Shown here: in pieces, positions 44,600 to 55,497 of the stretch
How the letters are laid out: every line of letters begins with the position of its first letter
Position numbering within the stretch: position 1 is the stretch's first letter
Assembly (NCBI GenBank): GCA_943736015.1
Contig: OX031059.1
Span: forward strand, 44,899,159-44,963,158
Length of the DNA stretch: 64,000 bases
Direction of reading: 5' to 3'
Origin: Tridacna crocea
Taxonomy: Eukaryota > Mollusca > Bivalvia > Cardiida > Cardiidae
The notes under the pieces: model-generated
Told to the model about the DNA's origin: nothing
Seen by the model: the letters and a program-made list of their open reading frames with translations, nothing else
Databases searched by the model: none
Program-made: the position numbers and the translations under genes

Positions 44600-45048
44600 C
44601 CCTTTCCCAAATGACAAATTTTAGATTCTTCTAAACTCAAAGAATTTGCAGACGACAATTTCAAATTCGATGAAAATGGCAGAAAGTTCTCCAGATGGGT
44701 AGGAAACACTGTGGGAAAAGGAGAAATTGCTCGTTACGAGCAATTTCTCCTTTTCCCACAGTATTTTCTAAAGACTTGTACTGCAGACACATCAACCCTT
44801 TACTCCATAGATACTCATTTCTACACATTTCATGTAGGAGCCTTTGGAAAACATTGTGGCAAAAGGTGAAATTGCTTGTGACGAGCGATTTCTCCTTTTG
44901 CCACAAGGTTTTCTATGCCATCAAAAGGTGTCATGTACACATAAGAAACAGCTTCATCCTTGCTGTTATTTAGGGTCAGTGAGAGATACCATAGATATGC
45001 CTTACAGGGTCAAGGGTTAAAACAAGGGCTTTTTTGGGAAAGGGTTAA
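44596..45048 (+). mobile_element. H1 variant-arm MITE carrying a nested H1b MITE
   Basis: The outer element runs from TTAACCCTTTCCCAAATGAC to GGGAAAGGGTTAA. Its hairpin centre is GCTCGTTACGAGC, as in the copy at 28969. Its right flank is split at 44792-45020 by another element. Removing the insert with one TTAA gives CAGACAC-TTAA-AACAAGGGC, matching CAGACATG-TAAA-AACAAGGGC at 28969. Confidence 0.88.
44792..45020 (-). mobile_element. H1b MITE nested in another H1 element
   Basis: TCAACCCTTTACTCCATAGA to CAAGGGTTAA. The hairpin reads TGGCAAAAGGTGAAATTGC / GATTTCTCCTTTTGCCACA. The outer flanks (AGGAGCCTTTGG; TTCATCCTTGCTGTTATT) match the element at 63170 in reverse, so the two define a sister family with the same TTAA ends. 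Confidence 0.88.
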
Positions 45049-45147
45049 CTTATTCTAAAGTGAAAATGATTATTTCAGCCTTATTTTATTTGCAGATATT
45101 TCAACTTGGGTTAGTCTGAAATTTTGTTGTTTGGTAAAGATTCAGTT
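45045..45147 (-). repeat. H1 right-end fragment sharing a TTAA
   Basis: TTATTTTATTTGCAGATATTTC, GGGTTAGTCTGAAATTTTGT and TTGGTAAAG match a minus right end. The left part and hairpin are absent. Confidence 0.55.
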
Positions 45148-46449
45148 GGTTATTAGTATAAACTTACTGAATTGCAAGAAATATAGTTGTAGATGATGGA
45201 TTAATCAAGCCCAGCTGTATCAGTCTGCATACCTTTGGTACTTTGTTGACCTTCAGATTGTTGCATAATTTGGAAATGTTGGTAGTTGCTCATGATTTGC
45301 AACAAAGATCTTGTATTTAAAAATAAGTTGAAATATTAAAAAATCATTTTGTACAAAAAATGTTGAACAGTTTTCTTTTGTGGTCAATGTCCATAAAATG
45401 GTTCATTCAGTTTGTAATTGAATGACGTAGAGGCAAGGAAAGTGTCCCTTGAAAGCATATGATTCTTCTTTTAGTGTTAAAGAAACAATATCAGAAACCA
45501 AGACAGTCCATGACTTCTTTAAAAACCTCTGGAGGAAAAATTAATTCTAAATGACTCAATCTTTTTTACAATTTTCAACAAACAATTTGGTATATTTACT
45601 GTTCTATTTACTCCTTACTTATAGTTACTGTTCTTTTTGCTCTAAACCTTTGTTTATTTCCTTTTGCAAAGCAAGCTCTGTTAACTTTTCTAGTTGTTAC
45701 ATAGTTTTCCTGTCTTTGTAATCTGTAGTTTCTCATCTTTGTAATTCATTACTATTTTCCTAATCTTATGTCAAATGTTTCTTTACCCTTAAAGCGCTTT
45801 TCACAACTATTGTTATCCTTATGGGCAGTGCAGATAAAGATCACACTACATGAAACATGCAGTCTGACCTTTGATCTAGGCTGTCGGCTTTTTTGGAACA
45901 TTATTAACCAAAGCTAGCATGAAATTGCAAGTTTTCGGGTCTTAGTTGTATACTGAAAATAGTGATGTGATTTATGGGCGCCATAAGGGTTATAGTTCTA
46001 ATCATTTCTGTAGTTTCATTGGATGTGTAAATAAAATGGTTCATAACTATGTTCTATTCTATCTTGTACATTCTGAGGCATTTTTCATATTTTTTTTCCT
46101 TATTTCCAAACATGCTTTTTCCCTTGTTCTGTCTTTTATATTTTGTTGTTGAAAGAAAAAAACAAAATAGAAAAAGCCACTGGTGATACATAGTATTGTT
46201 GCCTCTTTCCACAATATTTTATACTGCCAGTAAAGTCCATCCATAAAGTATACTATACTGTCTAGATAATTTTAAGTCAAGTATGACTTTGAATTCAGTG
46301 AATAACAAAAAAAATAAATGGACATAAAGGGGCATTTGTTTCCAAATAATGACAACATACTGTTGCAGAAGACTCTGCAGCAGGGAACAATTGCTCTGAG
46401 GATCTATTCAAACTTGTTATCCAGAAATATGTCAATTTTCGCAATTTAT
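45148..46449. other. Intergenic, nothing recognised
   Basis: A trace of the ATGCAGTCTGACCTTTGATC family is at 45857-45880. Otherwise AT-rich sequence with no gene-like signal. Confidence 0.35.
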
Positions 46450-46665
46450 CTTGAACCAAACAATCTCTCCTTTTTACAATTCTGAACAGGTGTGCTTCTA
46501 AAAATGCATTGGCAAGACTGATAACAGCAGCGTCTCCTCTTTTCCACAATGCATTTCTTTCCTTATCAATGTGAATTACGTCATTTGGCCGAGCTTATTT
46601 TGTCGCCTTCATTTGCCCTCAATATGGATAGGTCTAAAATTGTGATATTGGGTACAGAATTAAAC
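46450..46665 (-). repeat. Decayed H1 MITE
   Basis: GAACCAAACAATCTCTCC, TTTTCCACAATGCATTTC and ATGGATAGGTCTAAAATTG mark the left end, right arm and right end. The hairpin no longer pairs well. Confidence 0.55.
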
Positions 46666-47041
46666 AACACGGATAATTGCAGGATCGGAGAATAAAAGAT
46701 TTCAACATAAATTTTGCATGTCTTTAAGCCACTGTGGCTTGAAAATAGAAACAGACCTGTATTTTCTTGCTTCACCTGCAATCTGCATTCTTAGTTTAAC
46801 TTATATATTTCTGTATGTACTTTGTCACTGTGTTTTATTTCTCTATCTGTACAGAGCATTTTTTTCCTCACAACTTATGTTTTTTCATCACAATTTACCT
46901 GTTTATATCCAACCATTTCATCTGTTTGCCTTGCTCTTTAACTTTGCTTACTCAATTTCTTAGTGTAGTGAAAGTTAAAGTTTCAACTCAAAACTTTCAT
47001 TAGACTCTTTCACATTCAGATCTATGGTAGAAAGAGCACAT

Positions 47042-47252
47042 TTAATCTGTTACCAAATGAAAAAATTTGTCCAGCATTGGCCAACAGCAAACAAAATGTA
47101 GTTCAAAAGACGGTATTTGTCATTAAAAGAGAAGAAAACTGAGGGAAATAGAGAAAATACTTGTTTATAGCATTTTTTCCTATTTCCACAATGTTTCATT
47201 AGCCGTCTGTCTCAGGATTGTAGAAACTCAACATTACTTGGTAAAGGGTTAA
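47042..47252 (+). mobile_element. Diverged H1 MITE
   Basis: TTAATCTGTTACCAAATGAA to CTTGGTAAAGGGTTAA. The hairpin has lost its GGTTACC centre (TTGTTTATAGCA). Confidence 0.75.
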
Positions 47253-47821
47253 TTGTCAGGAATCCAGCTCGAGTGACTGCCCCTTTAGCCAACGGAATCT
47301 TTGGAAATGAAATCAGAATTTTCTCAAGAAAATAGATATTGCGTTTTCCAGACTGTTTAGCCAACTGAATACAAGACTGGACAGTTGATCAAAGATTAGA
47401 CTGCACTGTTGTGTGTCATCTGATCCTGATAAACACTGAACTTGGAAGCATCTGAAGTTGTACCTATAGAGTTAGGGATGATGTCAGTAAAAAGAAACTT
47501 ACCTTTGTGGCTGTTTCTGATCTTTTGTACTATATTTCTGTCTATATAACTATTGTGTAGATGTACATCTCTATAATCATTATATTAAAATTTTTCTTGA
47601 TGTGGGATACATTTCTCTCTCTGCTTTTTTATTTGTCTATCTTTCTGCCATCTTATCACAGAAATCTTTCTTCAAGTTATCACCTACTTTTTCATTTATT
47701 TTTCTTTAGCATTTGACAACTTCCCACTTTTTCGTGTGTTCTCTGACCTGCATTCTTCTACTACATGTATATGTGTTGCCACATTTCTGGACTGAAAGCA
47801 GGATTTACTCTTTGCATATTG
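47253..47821. other. Intergenic, nothing recognised
   Basis: The first 200 bp hold short phrases such as TTAGACTGCACTGTTG (47397) that recall the P2 hairpin family. The rest is T-rich with no feature. Confidence 0.35.
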
Positions 47822-48024
47822 AATCCTTTTACCAGAGAGTCCCATGTTTCAATGACCTTAGGAAATAGAGCTTTTGAAAACATTGTGGGGAAAACAGAAA
47901 ATGTTGTCACCAGCAATGTCCTATAGTCCAACAATGTTTATAAATACAATTTTCTCATGCTTGATTTCAAAAGATTTCTTAACCACAGTTGTTAAAACTT
48001 GGGATTGTGAGACAAAGGATTCAA
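47822..48024. repeat. H1 element with like ends on both sides (symmetric chimera)
   Basis: The left end (CCTTTTACCAGAGAGTCCCA, TTCAATGACCTTAGG) is the GGGATTGTG-type end. The right end (GTTAAAACTTGGGATTGTGA) is the inverse of the same type. The other end type is absent, which is the mirror case of 20193-20423. The hairpin is degraded. Confidence 0.6.
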
Positions 48025-48381
48025 CCTGTAACATAGAATCCTGTAACATAGCCTTCAGCTCCACGCCTCTACTGGGATACTATCATGTTCATTACATGAC
48101 TTCATCAAAGTTTTTAAGACATGAGGACTCCCATTAAAGCCTTTTTAAATGACAAGTGAAACAGCTGAAATCCCAGACATTTTCAGTTTTCATGAAATGT
48201 AAATATTGCAAAGTAAGGGGTCTCCTACAAGTTCATTATAACCTGCCTCAGTGGCCACCTTTATCAAGAAAGGAACCTGTGTTAAGCAGCAATACATTGA
48301 GTTCCCAAAGAAGGCAAAAATATTAAAATGTAGCTGTACTAAGAAAGCACCTGCATTCATGAAGCATATTTTGTGTGTCCC

Positions 48382-48608
48382 TTAACCCTTTGCCACACAA
48401 AACTTTTAATGACTCTATGAAAACGAAGCCTAATGGAAAGGTTTTTGGAAATGGAGAAAATGCTGGTAACCAGCATTTTCTTCTTTTTCTTCTATGTTTT
48501 CAGCCATTCCAACGAAAAACAAATTGGAAATTTTTAACCACATTTTGTCATCTGCAAACATTTTCAATTAGGACTAGTCTATAATTTTGTCATTTGGTAA
48601 AGAGTTAA
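48382..48608 (-). mobile_element. H1 MITE
   Basis: TTAACCCTTTGCCACACAAA to TTGGTAAAGAGTTAA. The inner hairpin is intact and the outer part decayed. Confidence 0.85.
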
Positions 48609-49480
48609 GTGCTCTCTCACAGATTGGACAGTATAACAAGGTATTCATGGATAATCATACAGCATTTTCTTTGCTGTGCAATTTTTCATTTACACTGTCT
48701 GAAAGAAGCAACTACAGTTGTCCACAAGGCGCCTCTACTATTGATTTTTTTTATTGAAGGCATATGGCTCACCTGTTAGGATTCGTCTTTGGTATGGTGA
48801 ATTACCAGCATTATGTTCGTTCCTTTCAGTGGCTTCATAAAAAAGAATTATCTTTGGGTATGAAAGACACTTGATTGCTAGGTAAAGGCATTAAAAAAAG
48901 TCTTTGTCAAAGGGATACTCTTTGGTTTTACATTCCATACTTCCAAGCCCTAGACAGCAGGGGCTTAAGAAATATTACCTGGAACCCACTTGATGCCAGT
49001 TATACGGTCTTTTTACTAGCCATTTTATTTCTAGCCGTAATATGGTGATATATCTCTAAATTCAAGCCGGTTATTTGGGAAAAATATATTTTATGGATCA
49101 AGTAATAACTTGCTTGGTAAAAAGCATCACTCGGATGCAAGAAGCCCCCTTTGCCACACACGGCTTGATTCAAATTTCAATGAAATGCCCAAGAATTTAA
49201 GTTTCACAGAAGCAATATTTCCGATTGGCTAAACCAGTCGGCAAAGATTACATAGACAAGCAGTTTTCTTGCCGCAGTACAAGATGACAGAGTTTTGAAC
49301 CCTGCCAAATTCAAAGCATTTTCAGAATATAAATGATTTTACCCTTGAAAGAGTAGAAGACCTAGTGGGAAAATGATTGGTTCAATATTTTACACCAGTT
49401 TCAACATTATTTCAGAAGTATCATGGCAACAGCATGCATTATTGTATTACCCAGGTTTCACCAGTTTAAGGCTAGGACTC
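48609..49480. other. Intergenic; short bivalve-type element and an H1 trace
   Basis: Around 49100-49165, CTTGCTTGGTAAAAAGCATC, GCAAGAAGCCCCCTTTGCC resembles the right end of the element at 52060. 49270-49385 has H1 left-half traces (CAAATTCAAAGCATTTTCAG). Confidence 0.35.
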
Positions 49481-49711
49481 CTAACCCATTACCACACAAT
49501 CCCTACTTTTGACACCCCTGCGAAAGAAGCCTTTTAAAAACACCATGAGAAAAGGAGAAAATGCTGGTAACCAGCATTTTCTCCTTTTCCCACAGTATTT
49601 TCCACTCTTCCCAGAACAAATTTCCTATTTTTGTAGCCACCTTTATTTTGTCGTCTTCAAATGCTTTCAATTTGAGCCAGTCTAAAATTTTCTCGTGTCG
49701 TAAAGAGTTAA
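49481..49711 (-). mobile_element. H1 MITE with one arm changed
   Basis: CTAACCCATTACCACACAAT to GTGTCGTAAAGAGTTAA. Left CACCATGAG against right CCCACAGTA. Confidence 0.9.
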
Positions 49712-49894
49712 GTGTCTTGCCTAAAGACACTCCCACATAAGCCCTGTTGTATTAACCAAATACATTCATAAAAGAAGTGTTAGAATTTGTTTCTGTATCC
49801 CTCTAAATCGCAGTGTTTGAAAAGTACTCAACAAAACAATCTCAGACAGCATTATTCAGATATTCGTTATTTTAAGTACCCACAGATTATAAGC

Positions 49895-50065
49895 CATGCA
49901 CTGGCAAAAGGGGCACACTGCATCTTCGTGATCTATGATACCAAGCCAGCCATTGAATCCTTTAATCAAGAGATAGTCCGGACTTTGTAAATACAGAAAG
50001 TTGACTAATAGCGAAACGTTTCGATCCAAGATCCAACATGGGTCGCAGAAGCATTAGGCCCCCTT
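49895..50065. repeat. Short bivalve-type element (GGCAAAAGGGGC ... AGGCCCCCTTTTTACAG)
   Basis: It starts CATGCACTGGCAAAAGGGGC and ends TTAGGCCCCCTTTTTACAGT, an imperfect inverted pair also seen at 52114, 60632 and 62540-62980. It is non-coding. Confidence 0.45.
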
Positions 50066-50809
50066 TTTACAGTGCATTGATCATTTATTATTATTATCAC
50101 GTTCTATTTTACAAACGCATCCTCTTGCAAAAGTAAATAAAGAGACAAAACTCCATACCTCAATTATGGGACTACAAGAGTAACTTACCTTGAGTGACCC
50201 CCCCCCCTCACATGAACTGACCACCGTTGTATACCGTGTATTACACGTAGTAGTATCAGGGGCGGTAACCACTCTACCCCCCACATTCCGCCCTCCCCCA
50301 TCTCCCCCGGGAAAAATTTTCTGCCGATCAGAGGTTTCGGCAACAAGCTTAACCAGCATGTAGATACGTGTATATATAGAGAGCATGTAAGATCCCTGTC
50401 ACGATCTCAAAAAATCACCTTGAGCACTTCGTGCTTACATTGAGCTATACAGGAATGGTCTTACTGGTGAAATATTGTAAAACACGGGATTCTTTTTTGT
50501 ATAGATTGAATAGAAAAAGTAGATCTAGCGCAGCTCTTCTTTGCGTAGTAATTTATTTTTTATCACTCAATATTGACAAGTCGAATTCGGATATATGTAG
50601 CCCGACGTAGGGCCTATCATTAAAGTATTACAGTAAGGCCTATAAAAGGCTTCATATGTTATAAAATAACTGATTGATTAATTAATTAGTTTATTCATTC
50701 ATCTTTTTGCTTAAGTAGTTATGTATGGAATCTTTTAAAACTTTGTTGTTTTGAAAACATCACCTTGATAGGATAAAACATTATATTGACACTAAGCATT
50801 CTGAAAAAA

Positions 50810-51453
50810 ATCATTTGAAAGAAACATGACATGCAGATCACGTGGTCCAGAATTCTACAGTTTGCACATGCGCAGTCCACACTGATTCTTTTCGGCCGCG
50901 CAGTTTTTCAATGGAAGAAGCATTGCTGAATTCTCGCCTTTTAAGGGCAAATTTCACCTGAATTTGGATAGACCTAAAATTATCAGGTATGACTAATATC
51001 AAACGATAGAATAACACATGATTTACTTAGTTCCTTTTCCATTTTATTAATGAATATTGCACAGAAAAGCGATCACAAAGCTTCCAGGTGTAGATCTGAG
51101 CGGCCATCATGGCGATTTTTACTTCACGGTTCATAAAAGGTAAAAATAGAACATAACACTCCAAAGATATTAAACATATAATATAGCATGATGCTTGGGG
51201 TATATTTTGTTTGCATGCTGTTTCCTGTTCGGAAACTTTCCCGCAAAGCAAAAAACACAAAGCAGTTGCGGATTATCTTAAATTAGCTAAAAGAAAGACA
51301 TGGTAATGACGTCACTTTTTCCCGGAATCCATTAGCGCACCCGCACAACTCATGATCTGGTACAGAATATCCAATCAGCGTACAATACTGGTCACATGTC
51401 GAGAATATCCAATCAATGCACAGAGAATTCATCGTCTGCAGCGTTCCGGAAAA
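50810..51453. promoter_or_regulatory. Promoter-like region, CpG-richer than its surroundings
   Basis: It contains an E-box (CACGTG, 50838-50843), an NRF1-like ATGCGCAG (50868-50875), GGCCGCGC (50894), and two CCAAT boxes in the same setting (ATATCCAATCAGC at 51368, ATATCCAATCAATG at 51406). A donor-like TATCAG/GTATGA lies at 50986 and a clear CAG/GTATGT at 51540. On the minus strand, ATGATGGCCGCTCAG (51113 downwards) could start a divergent transcript. The base composition and motifs suit a housekeeping, perhaps bidirectional, promoter. There is no direct evidence of transcription. Confidence 0.4.
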
Positions 51454-51540
51454 ATGGCAGCTTACAAGTTGGAACTGACTGTTATTCTCTGTGTTCTAAG
51501 CAAAATTTATTAAGTTAGGATTGAAAAAAGGCAATTCCAG
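51420..51540 (+). other. Possible non-coding first exon with a 19-codon upstream ORF
   Basis: Downstream of the CCAAT boxes is a short frame, MAAYKLELTVILCVLSKIY, at 51454-51513 with its stop. A strong donor, TTCCAG/GTATGT, follows at 51540. A 5' UTR exon with an upstream ORF fits. The start is arbitrary, as no transcript is available. Confidence 0.3.
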
Positions 51541-51749
51541 GTATGTATTTAAGATTATTTAATAATTTTACATACTTTTCGAAGGTAGTTTTAGACTTTT
51601 AGACTTACATTCTGTGTAAAAATCAATCTAAAGAAGGAGGCTCGAAGTGGAAAGATATTCAATGGCTGGCAAAACAATAAATACTCTCTTTCATTTGAAA
51701 TACCCCATTTGATATTTACCCCATTTAGTTTGGTAATTGATATGCTGAG

Positions 51750-51769
51750 AGAGAGAGAGAGAGAGAGCA
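51750..51769. repeat. GA dinucleotide microsatellite
   Basis: About ten GA repeats follow TATGCTGA. Similar short GAGA runs are at 59900-59935. Confidence 0.9.
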
Positions 51770-52059
51770 GCTACAGTAGCTGCAGCTTTAAATCTAATTT
51801 CAAGGAATACTTACAATTTACTTGTTGGTCTGGCACAGTCACTAAACTGTTTGCCCCTGACAGAATTAGAGCAATATGTGTCAAATTTTAAACTTTTAGC
51901 TTGATGTGAAATTAACATTTACGATACATGATTGCTCATTTTACCCATTTTCTGCTGTATTAATCAAATAATTTTTATTGATGATCCATTATCTATTGTT
52001 GATTACTTATTTTTAAGTGGGCATTAAGCCACTTATACAAATGTTTAGGCACCCACATG

Positions 52060-52332
52060 AGCAGGCCATCGCTGCACAAGTTTAAATGTATGTCCACACT
52101 CTGTGAAAAGGGGGCTTAATGCATTTGCGAACAGTATCAACCCATGTACACCTGCGTAAGCTGACACAAGCAAAAACTTTTCACTATCTTTAAATTTCCT
52201 GCATGTCAAAGGATAATTCTACCTCATGATTTAGTCGTATTTGACAAAATGGATTTTATGGATATATAATTGGGTGATATCTTGCTTGGTACAATGCATC
52301 TCTGAGATGCATTGAGCCTTCTTTTACTAGAG
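52060..52332. repeat. Short bivalve-type element (GTGAAAAGGGGGCTTAATGC)
   Basis: It runs from CTCTGTGAAAAGGGGGCTTA to TTGCTTGGTACAATGCATC and GCATTGAGCCTTCTTTTACT. The inner text CATGTCAAAGGATAATTCTA and CTCATGATTTAGT matches the copy split at 60632. No coding potential. The class is unknown to me. Confidence 0.5.
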
Positions 52333-52381
52333 CACAACCTATTTGGAAGCAACATTTTACTTATGGCTTAGGTGATTGGAT

Positions 52382-52613
52382 TTAACCCTTTACCGCACAA
52401 TGATGACTTTTAAGGACCCTGGGTATGAAGCCTTTTGAAAACATTGTGGGTAAAGGAGAAAATGCTGCTAACCAGCATTTTCTCCTTTTCCCACAATGTT
52501 TTCTACCCTTTGAAAATCAAATATCAAATTTTGATTGTCATTTATTTCATTGTCCACAAAATGCTTTCAAGTTGGAGTAGTCGTAATTTTTTTTTCGTTT
52601 GCAACGGAGTTAA
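52382..52613 (-). mobile_element. H1 MITE, complete
   Basis: TTAACCCTTTACCGCACAAT to GCAACGGAGTTAA, with a near-perfect hairpin (GCTGCTAACCAGC centre). It abuts the start of the 155-bp tandem array. Confidence 0.9.
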
Positions 52614-52639
52614 AAGGCGACATTACACTGGCCTCTACC

Positions 52640-54440
52640 ATGTTTTCCAGTCTTGTTTACATGATAAAATCTGCATTTATGATCAGATTTTTGTGAAACT
52701 TGCATAGTTTGTTTATCTTATCAATAGCTCGAAAGTTATCCATTTTTACCAAAATAAAAAAAAAACTGTATGGGAAAAGTAGCCATTTAAAGTTGAAAAT
52801 TTCCATTTCTTGTTTACGGTCTGCAATTATAAACATATTGTCGTGGAACTTGCATAGTTTATTTATCTCATCATAAGCTTAAATACAATAGATTTTGAGC
52901 ACAAAATCAAATAAATTGTATGGGAAAAGTAGCCATTTAAAGTTGAAATTCCATTTCTTGTTTACGTTATAAAATCTGATTTTAAGATAAGATTTTTGTG
53001 AAACTTGCACAGTTTGTTCATCTTATTAATAGCTTGAAAGTTATCCATTTTGAACAAAATTAAAAAAACTGTATGGGAAAAGTAGCCATTTAAAGTTGAA
53101 AATTTCTATTTCCTGTTTACGTGATAAAGTCTGCACTTATAATCAGATTTTCGTGAAACTTGCATATTTTCTTTATCTTATCAATAGCTTCAATCCTATC
53201 AATTTTGAACAAAATTCAGAAAACAGTATGGGAAGAGTAGCCATTTGAAGTTGAAAATTTCCATTTCTTGTTTATGCGATAAAGTCTGCATATATAATCA
53301 GATTTTTGAGAAACTTGCAAAGCTCCTAAATCTCATCAGTAGCTTGACCCATTTTGATAAAATATCCAACTAGCAGTGAAGGAAAAGTAGCCATAGTTTC
53401 AATTTCTTTTTAACGCAATAAAGTCTGCATTTCTGGTCAGATTTCCATGAAATTTATACAGTTTGTTAATCTTGTCAAGAGTTTCAAATTTCTTGATTTT
53501 GAAAAAAAAATAAGGAACAATATGGGAAAAGTAGCCATTCAAGTTGAAAATTTTTATTTCTTGTTTACATTATAAAGTTTCTTTTTACTTTCAGATTTTC
53601 GTGAAATTTGCTGAGTTTCTTTATCTTATCAGTACCTTCAACCCTATTGATTTTGAAAAAAAATCCAATGAAATGTATTGGAAAAGAAGCCATTTCAAGT
53701 TGAAAACTTCCATTTCTTGTTTATGTGATGGCGCCAGCATTTGAGGTAAGATTTTCATGAAACCTGTATAGTTTGTTTATCTTATCAATAGCTTCAATTC
53801 TATTGATTCTGAAAAAAAAAAAACCAACAAACAATTTGGGAAAAGAAGCCCATTTCAAGTTGAAAACTTCCATTTATTGTTGATACAATTGCGTCGGCAT
53901 TTGTTTTCAGATTTTCGTGAAACTTTATCATTTTATTTATCCTACTTAAGTGCTCTAATTCTATTGAATTTGGAAAAAAAAAATATAGGAAAAGTAGCCA
54001 TTTTAAGAAAAAAAAAAATCCATATCTTGTTTACATGATAAAGTCTGCATTTGTAATAAGAATTTTGTGAAACTGGAACAGTTTGCTTATCTCGTCAATA
54101 ACTTCAACCCTATTGACTTTGAGCAAAGTCCAACAAATAGTATGGCAAAAGTAACCAGTTCAACTTGAAAAATGTCCATCTCTTATTTACCCAATGAAGT
54201 CGGCATTTGTGATCGGACTTTCATGAAACTTTCACAGTTGCTATGTCTCATCAACCCTTTTGATTTTGAAAAAAAAATCTGACAGTCAGTATGAGAAAAG
54301 TAGCCATTCAAACTTGAAAATTTTCACTTTTTGTTTAGGCAATAAAGTTTACAGTGTTGATCCAATTCTTTTGAAACTTGCAAAGATTGTTTGGTTTATC
54401 AAGAATTGAACTCTATTAAACGTGAAGAAAATCTAGGGAA
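52640..54440. repeat. Tandem array: about 12 units of about 155 bp
   Basis: Units share a (C)TTGTTTAC phrase at about 52654, 52811, 52959, 53114, 53270, 53410, 53562, 53719, 53877, 54029, 54184 and 54332. They also share ATGGGAAAAGTAGCCATTT, GATTTTTGTGAAACTTGCA and TTATCAATAGCTT. Units are diverged (several tenths of positions in the worst pairs), so this is an old array. The period is near nucleosome repeat scale. I saw no terminal structure linking it to the HINE-like elements. Confidence 0.88.
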
Positions 54441-54519
54441 CTGTTTAGGAAGAAGCAGCCATTTGATTATGTAATATCATATATTCAACAAAGTCCACAT
54501 TTGAAATTGGCTATGATTA

Positions 54520-54625
54520 ACTGACTTTGTGTTTATCATCACCACCGGTTGTCCATATGGGCAACGCCCCCGATAGCTGTTAGTATTCTTACAGGGAATA
54601 GTGCAGATACAGGACGAAACCCATC
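54520..54625. repeat. Dispersed repeat shared with 60470-60580
   Basis: TGTTTATCATCACC, TGTCCATATGGGCAACGCCC and CAGGGAATAGTGCAGATACA match TTTATTGATCATTGCC, GCCCATATGGGCAACACTCA and CAGGAGATAGTGCAAGAAAC at the second site. The first copy is immediately followed by an H1 insertion. Confidence 0.7.
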
Positions 54626-54854
54626 TTAACCCTTTCCCAAACAATCCCTGGTTTTTACGGGAAAGGAATAGAAGCCTTTTGAAAACATTGTGGGAAAAGG
54701 AGAAAATGCTGGTAACCAGAATTTTCTCCTTTTCCCACAATGTTTTCTACCCTATCATATAGAAAAATCATCTTTTAAGCAACTGTTAATTTGTCATCGG
54801 CAAAATGCTTTGAATTTGGTCTGGTCCAAAATTTGCTGTCTGGGAAAGGGTTAA
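54626..54854 (-). mobile_element. H1 MITE, complete
   Basis: TTAACCCTTTCCCAAACAAT to GGGAAAGGGTTAA. The hairpin has one difference (GGTAACCAGAATT). It lies between two other repeats. Confidence 0.92.
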
Positions 54855-54857
54855 ATA

Positions 54858-55040
54858 ATGACTGGTTCTTTTATGTGCTTGGTGTATAGCACTGTCACAC
54901 AGGACCTCTGTTCAACGTCTCATCCGAATGACCATTAGTAATTTTAGATGGCCAGCTGTGGGGACTGAACCCACACCCTAAAGTGACTCACATTTACGAG
55001 TCCTACGCTCTACCCAATGAGCTATGCAAGCTGCTCTGCT
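54858..55040 (-). mobile_element. tRNA-derived SINE with a conserved central domain
   Basis: On the minus strand the head reads TAGCTCATTGGGTAGAGCG (A box, 55025 down to 55007) and GTGGGTTCAGTCCCCAC (B box, near 54957-54973). A body with ATTCGGATGAGACGTTGAAC, AGAGGTCCTGTGTG and CATAAAAGAACC follows. The GGATG(A/G)GACGTTAAAC...AGAACC type of core is a recurring domain of invertebrate tRNA-SINEs. I cannot say which named superfamily. It is not a functional tRNA, because the anticodon arm loop is irregular and there is a SINE body. Confidence 0.65.
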
Positions 55041-55153
55041 ATGATTATTTAATATAAGACAATATATATACTGACACCCTGTCAAATTTGGATTAATTCC
55101 AAACATGTAGTTTTGAGAAATTGCACTTCTTTTTTTTTCACTGTTCGTTGAAG

Positions 55154-55205
55154 TCATCATGCCTACTTATGCTAAGAGGGTTCAAGCCCAGTTGCAGGAA
55201 CACAG
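55154..55205 (+). CDS. Exon-like segment X1 with a start codon (unrecognised gene)
   Basis: A T-rich tract (CTTCTTTTTTTTTCACTG) leads to GAAG, then ATG at 55159. The frame MPTYAKRVQAQLQEH plus two bases ends at CACAG/GTTTGT. It is phase-compatible with the acceptor at 55853. The joined frame then gives R-F-I-Q-V-R-T-E-V and a TAG at 55879-55881. I do not recognise the peptide. Either this starts a very short protein, or the model is wrong in the next exon. Confidence 0.3.
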
Positions 55206-55497
55206 GTTTGTGTTTTTTGTCTCTTTGCATCATGAATTCATAATATATGCAAGCATAAAAGCAAAATCACTGCCAGTAGAGCGATTTCAGGCCCCCAAAG
55301 GGCCTCTAGTTTATCAAAGCTACTGTTAACCTTTGGGCTGCCAAGCATGACTCGCTGACCTTTTGCGGACAGCACAGATCTAGCTCAGACTGTACAGAAG
55401 ATGCAGGCTGATCTTTGACCTACACTTTCCGAACAAAAAGTAAGTTTGAAATACTGTAGTATTATCCAAGTTTTTACCATTAGCTGGAAAGGTTCAT

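Noticed and set aside
52640..54440. Repeat-protein gene encoded by the 155-bp units
   Set aside because: The period is not kept in frame between units, and stops occur in all frames.
54947..55040. A tRNA gene
   Set aside because: A and B boxes are present, but the anticodon arm is irregular and the sequence continues into a SINE body, so it is a tRNA-derived SINE head.
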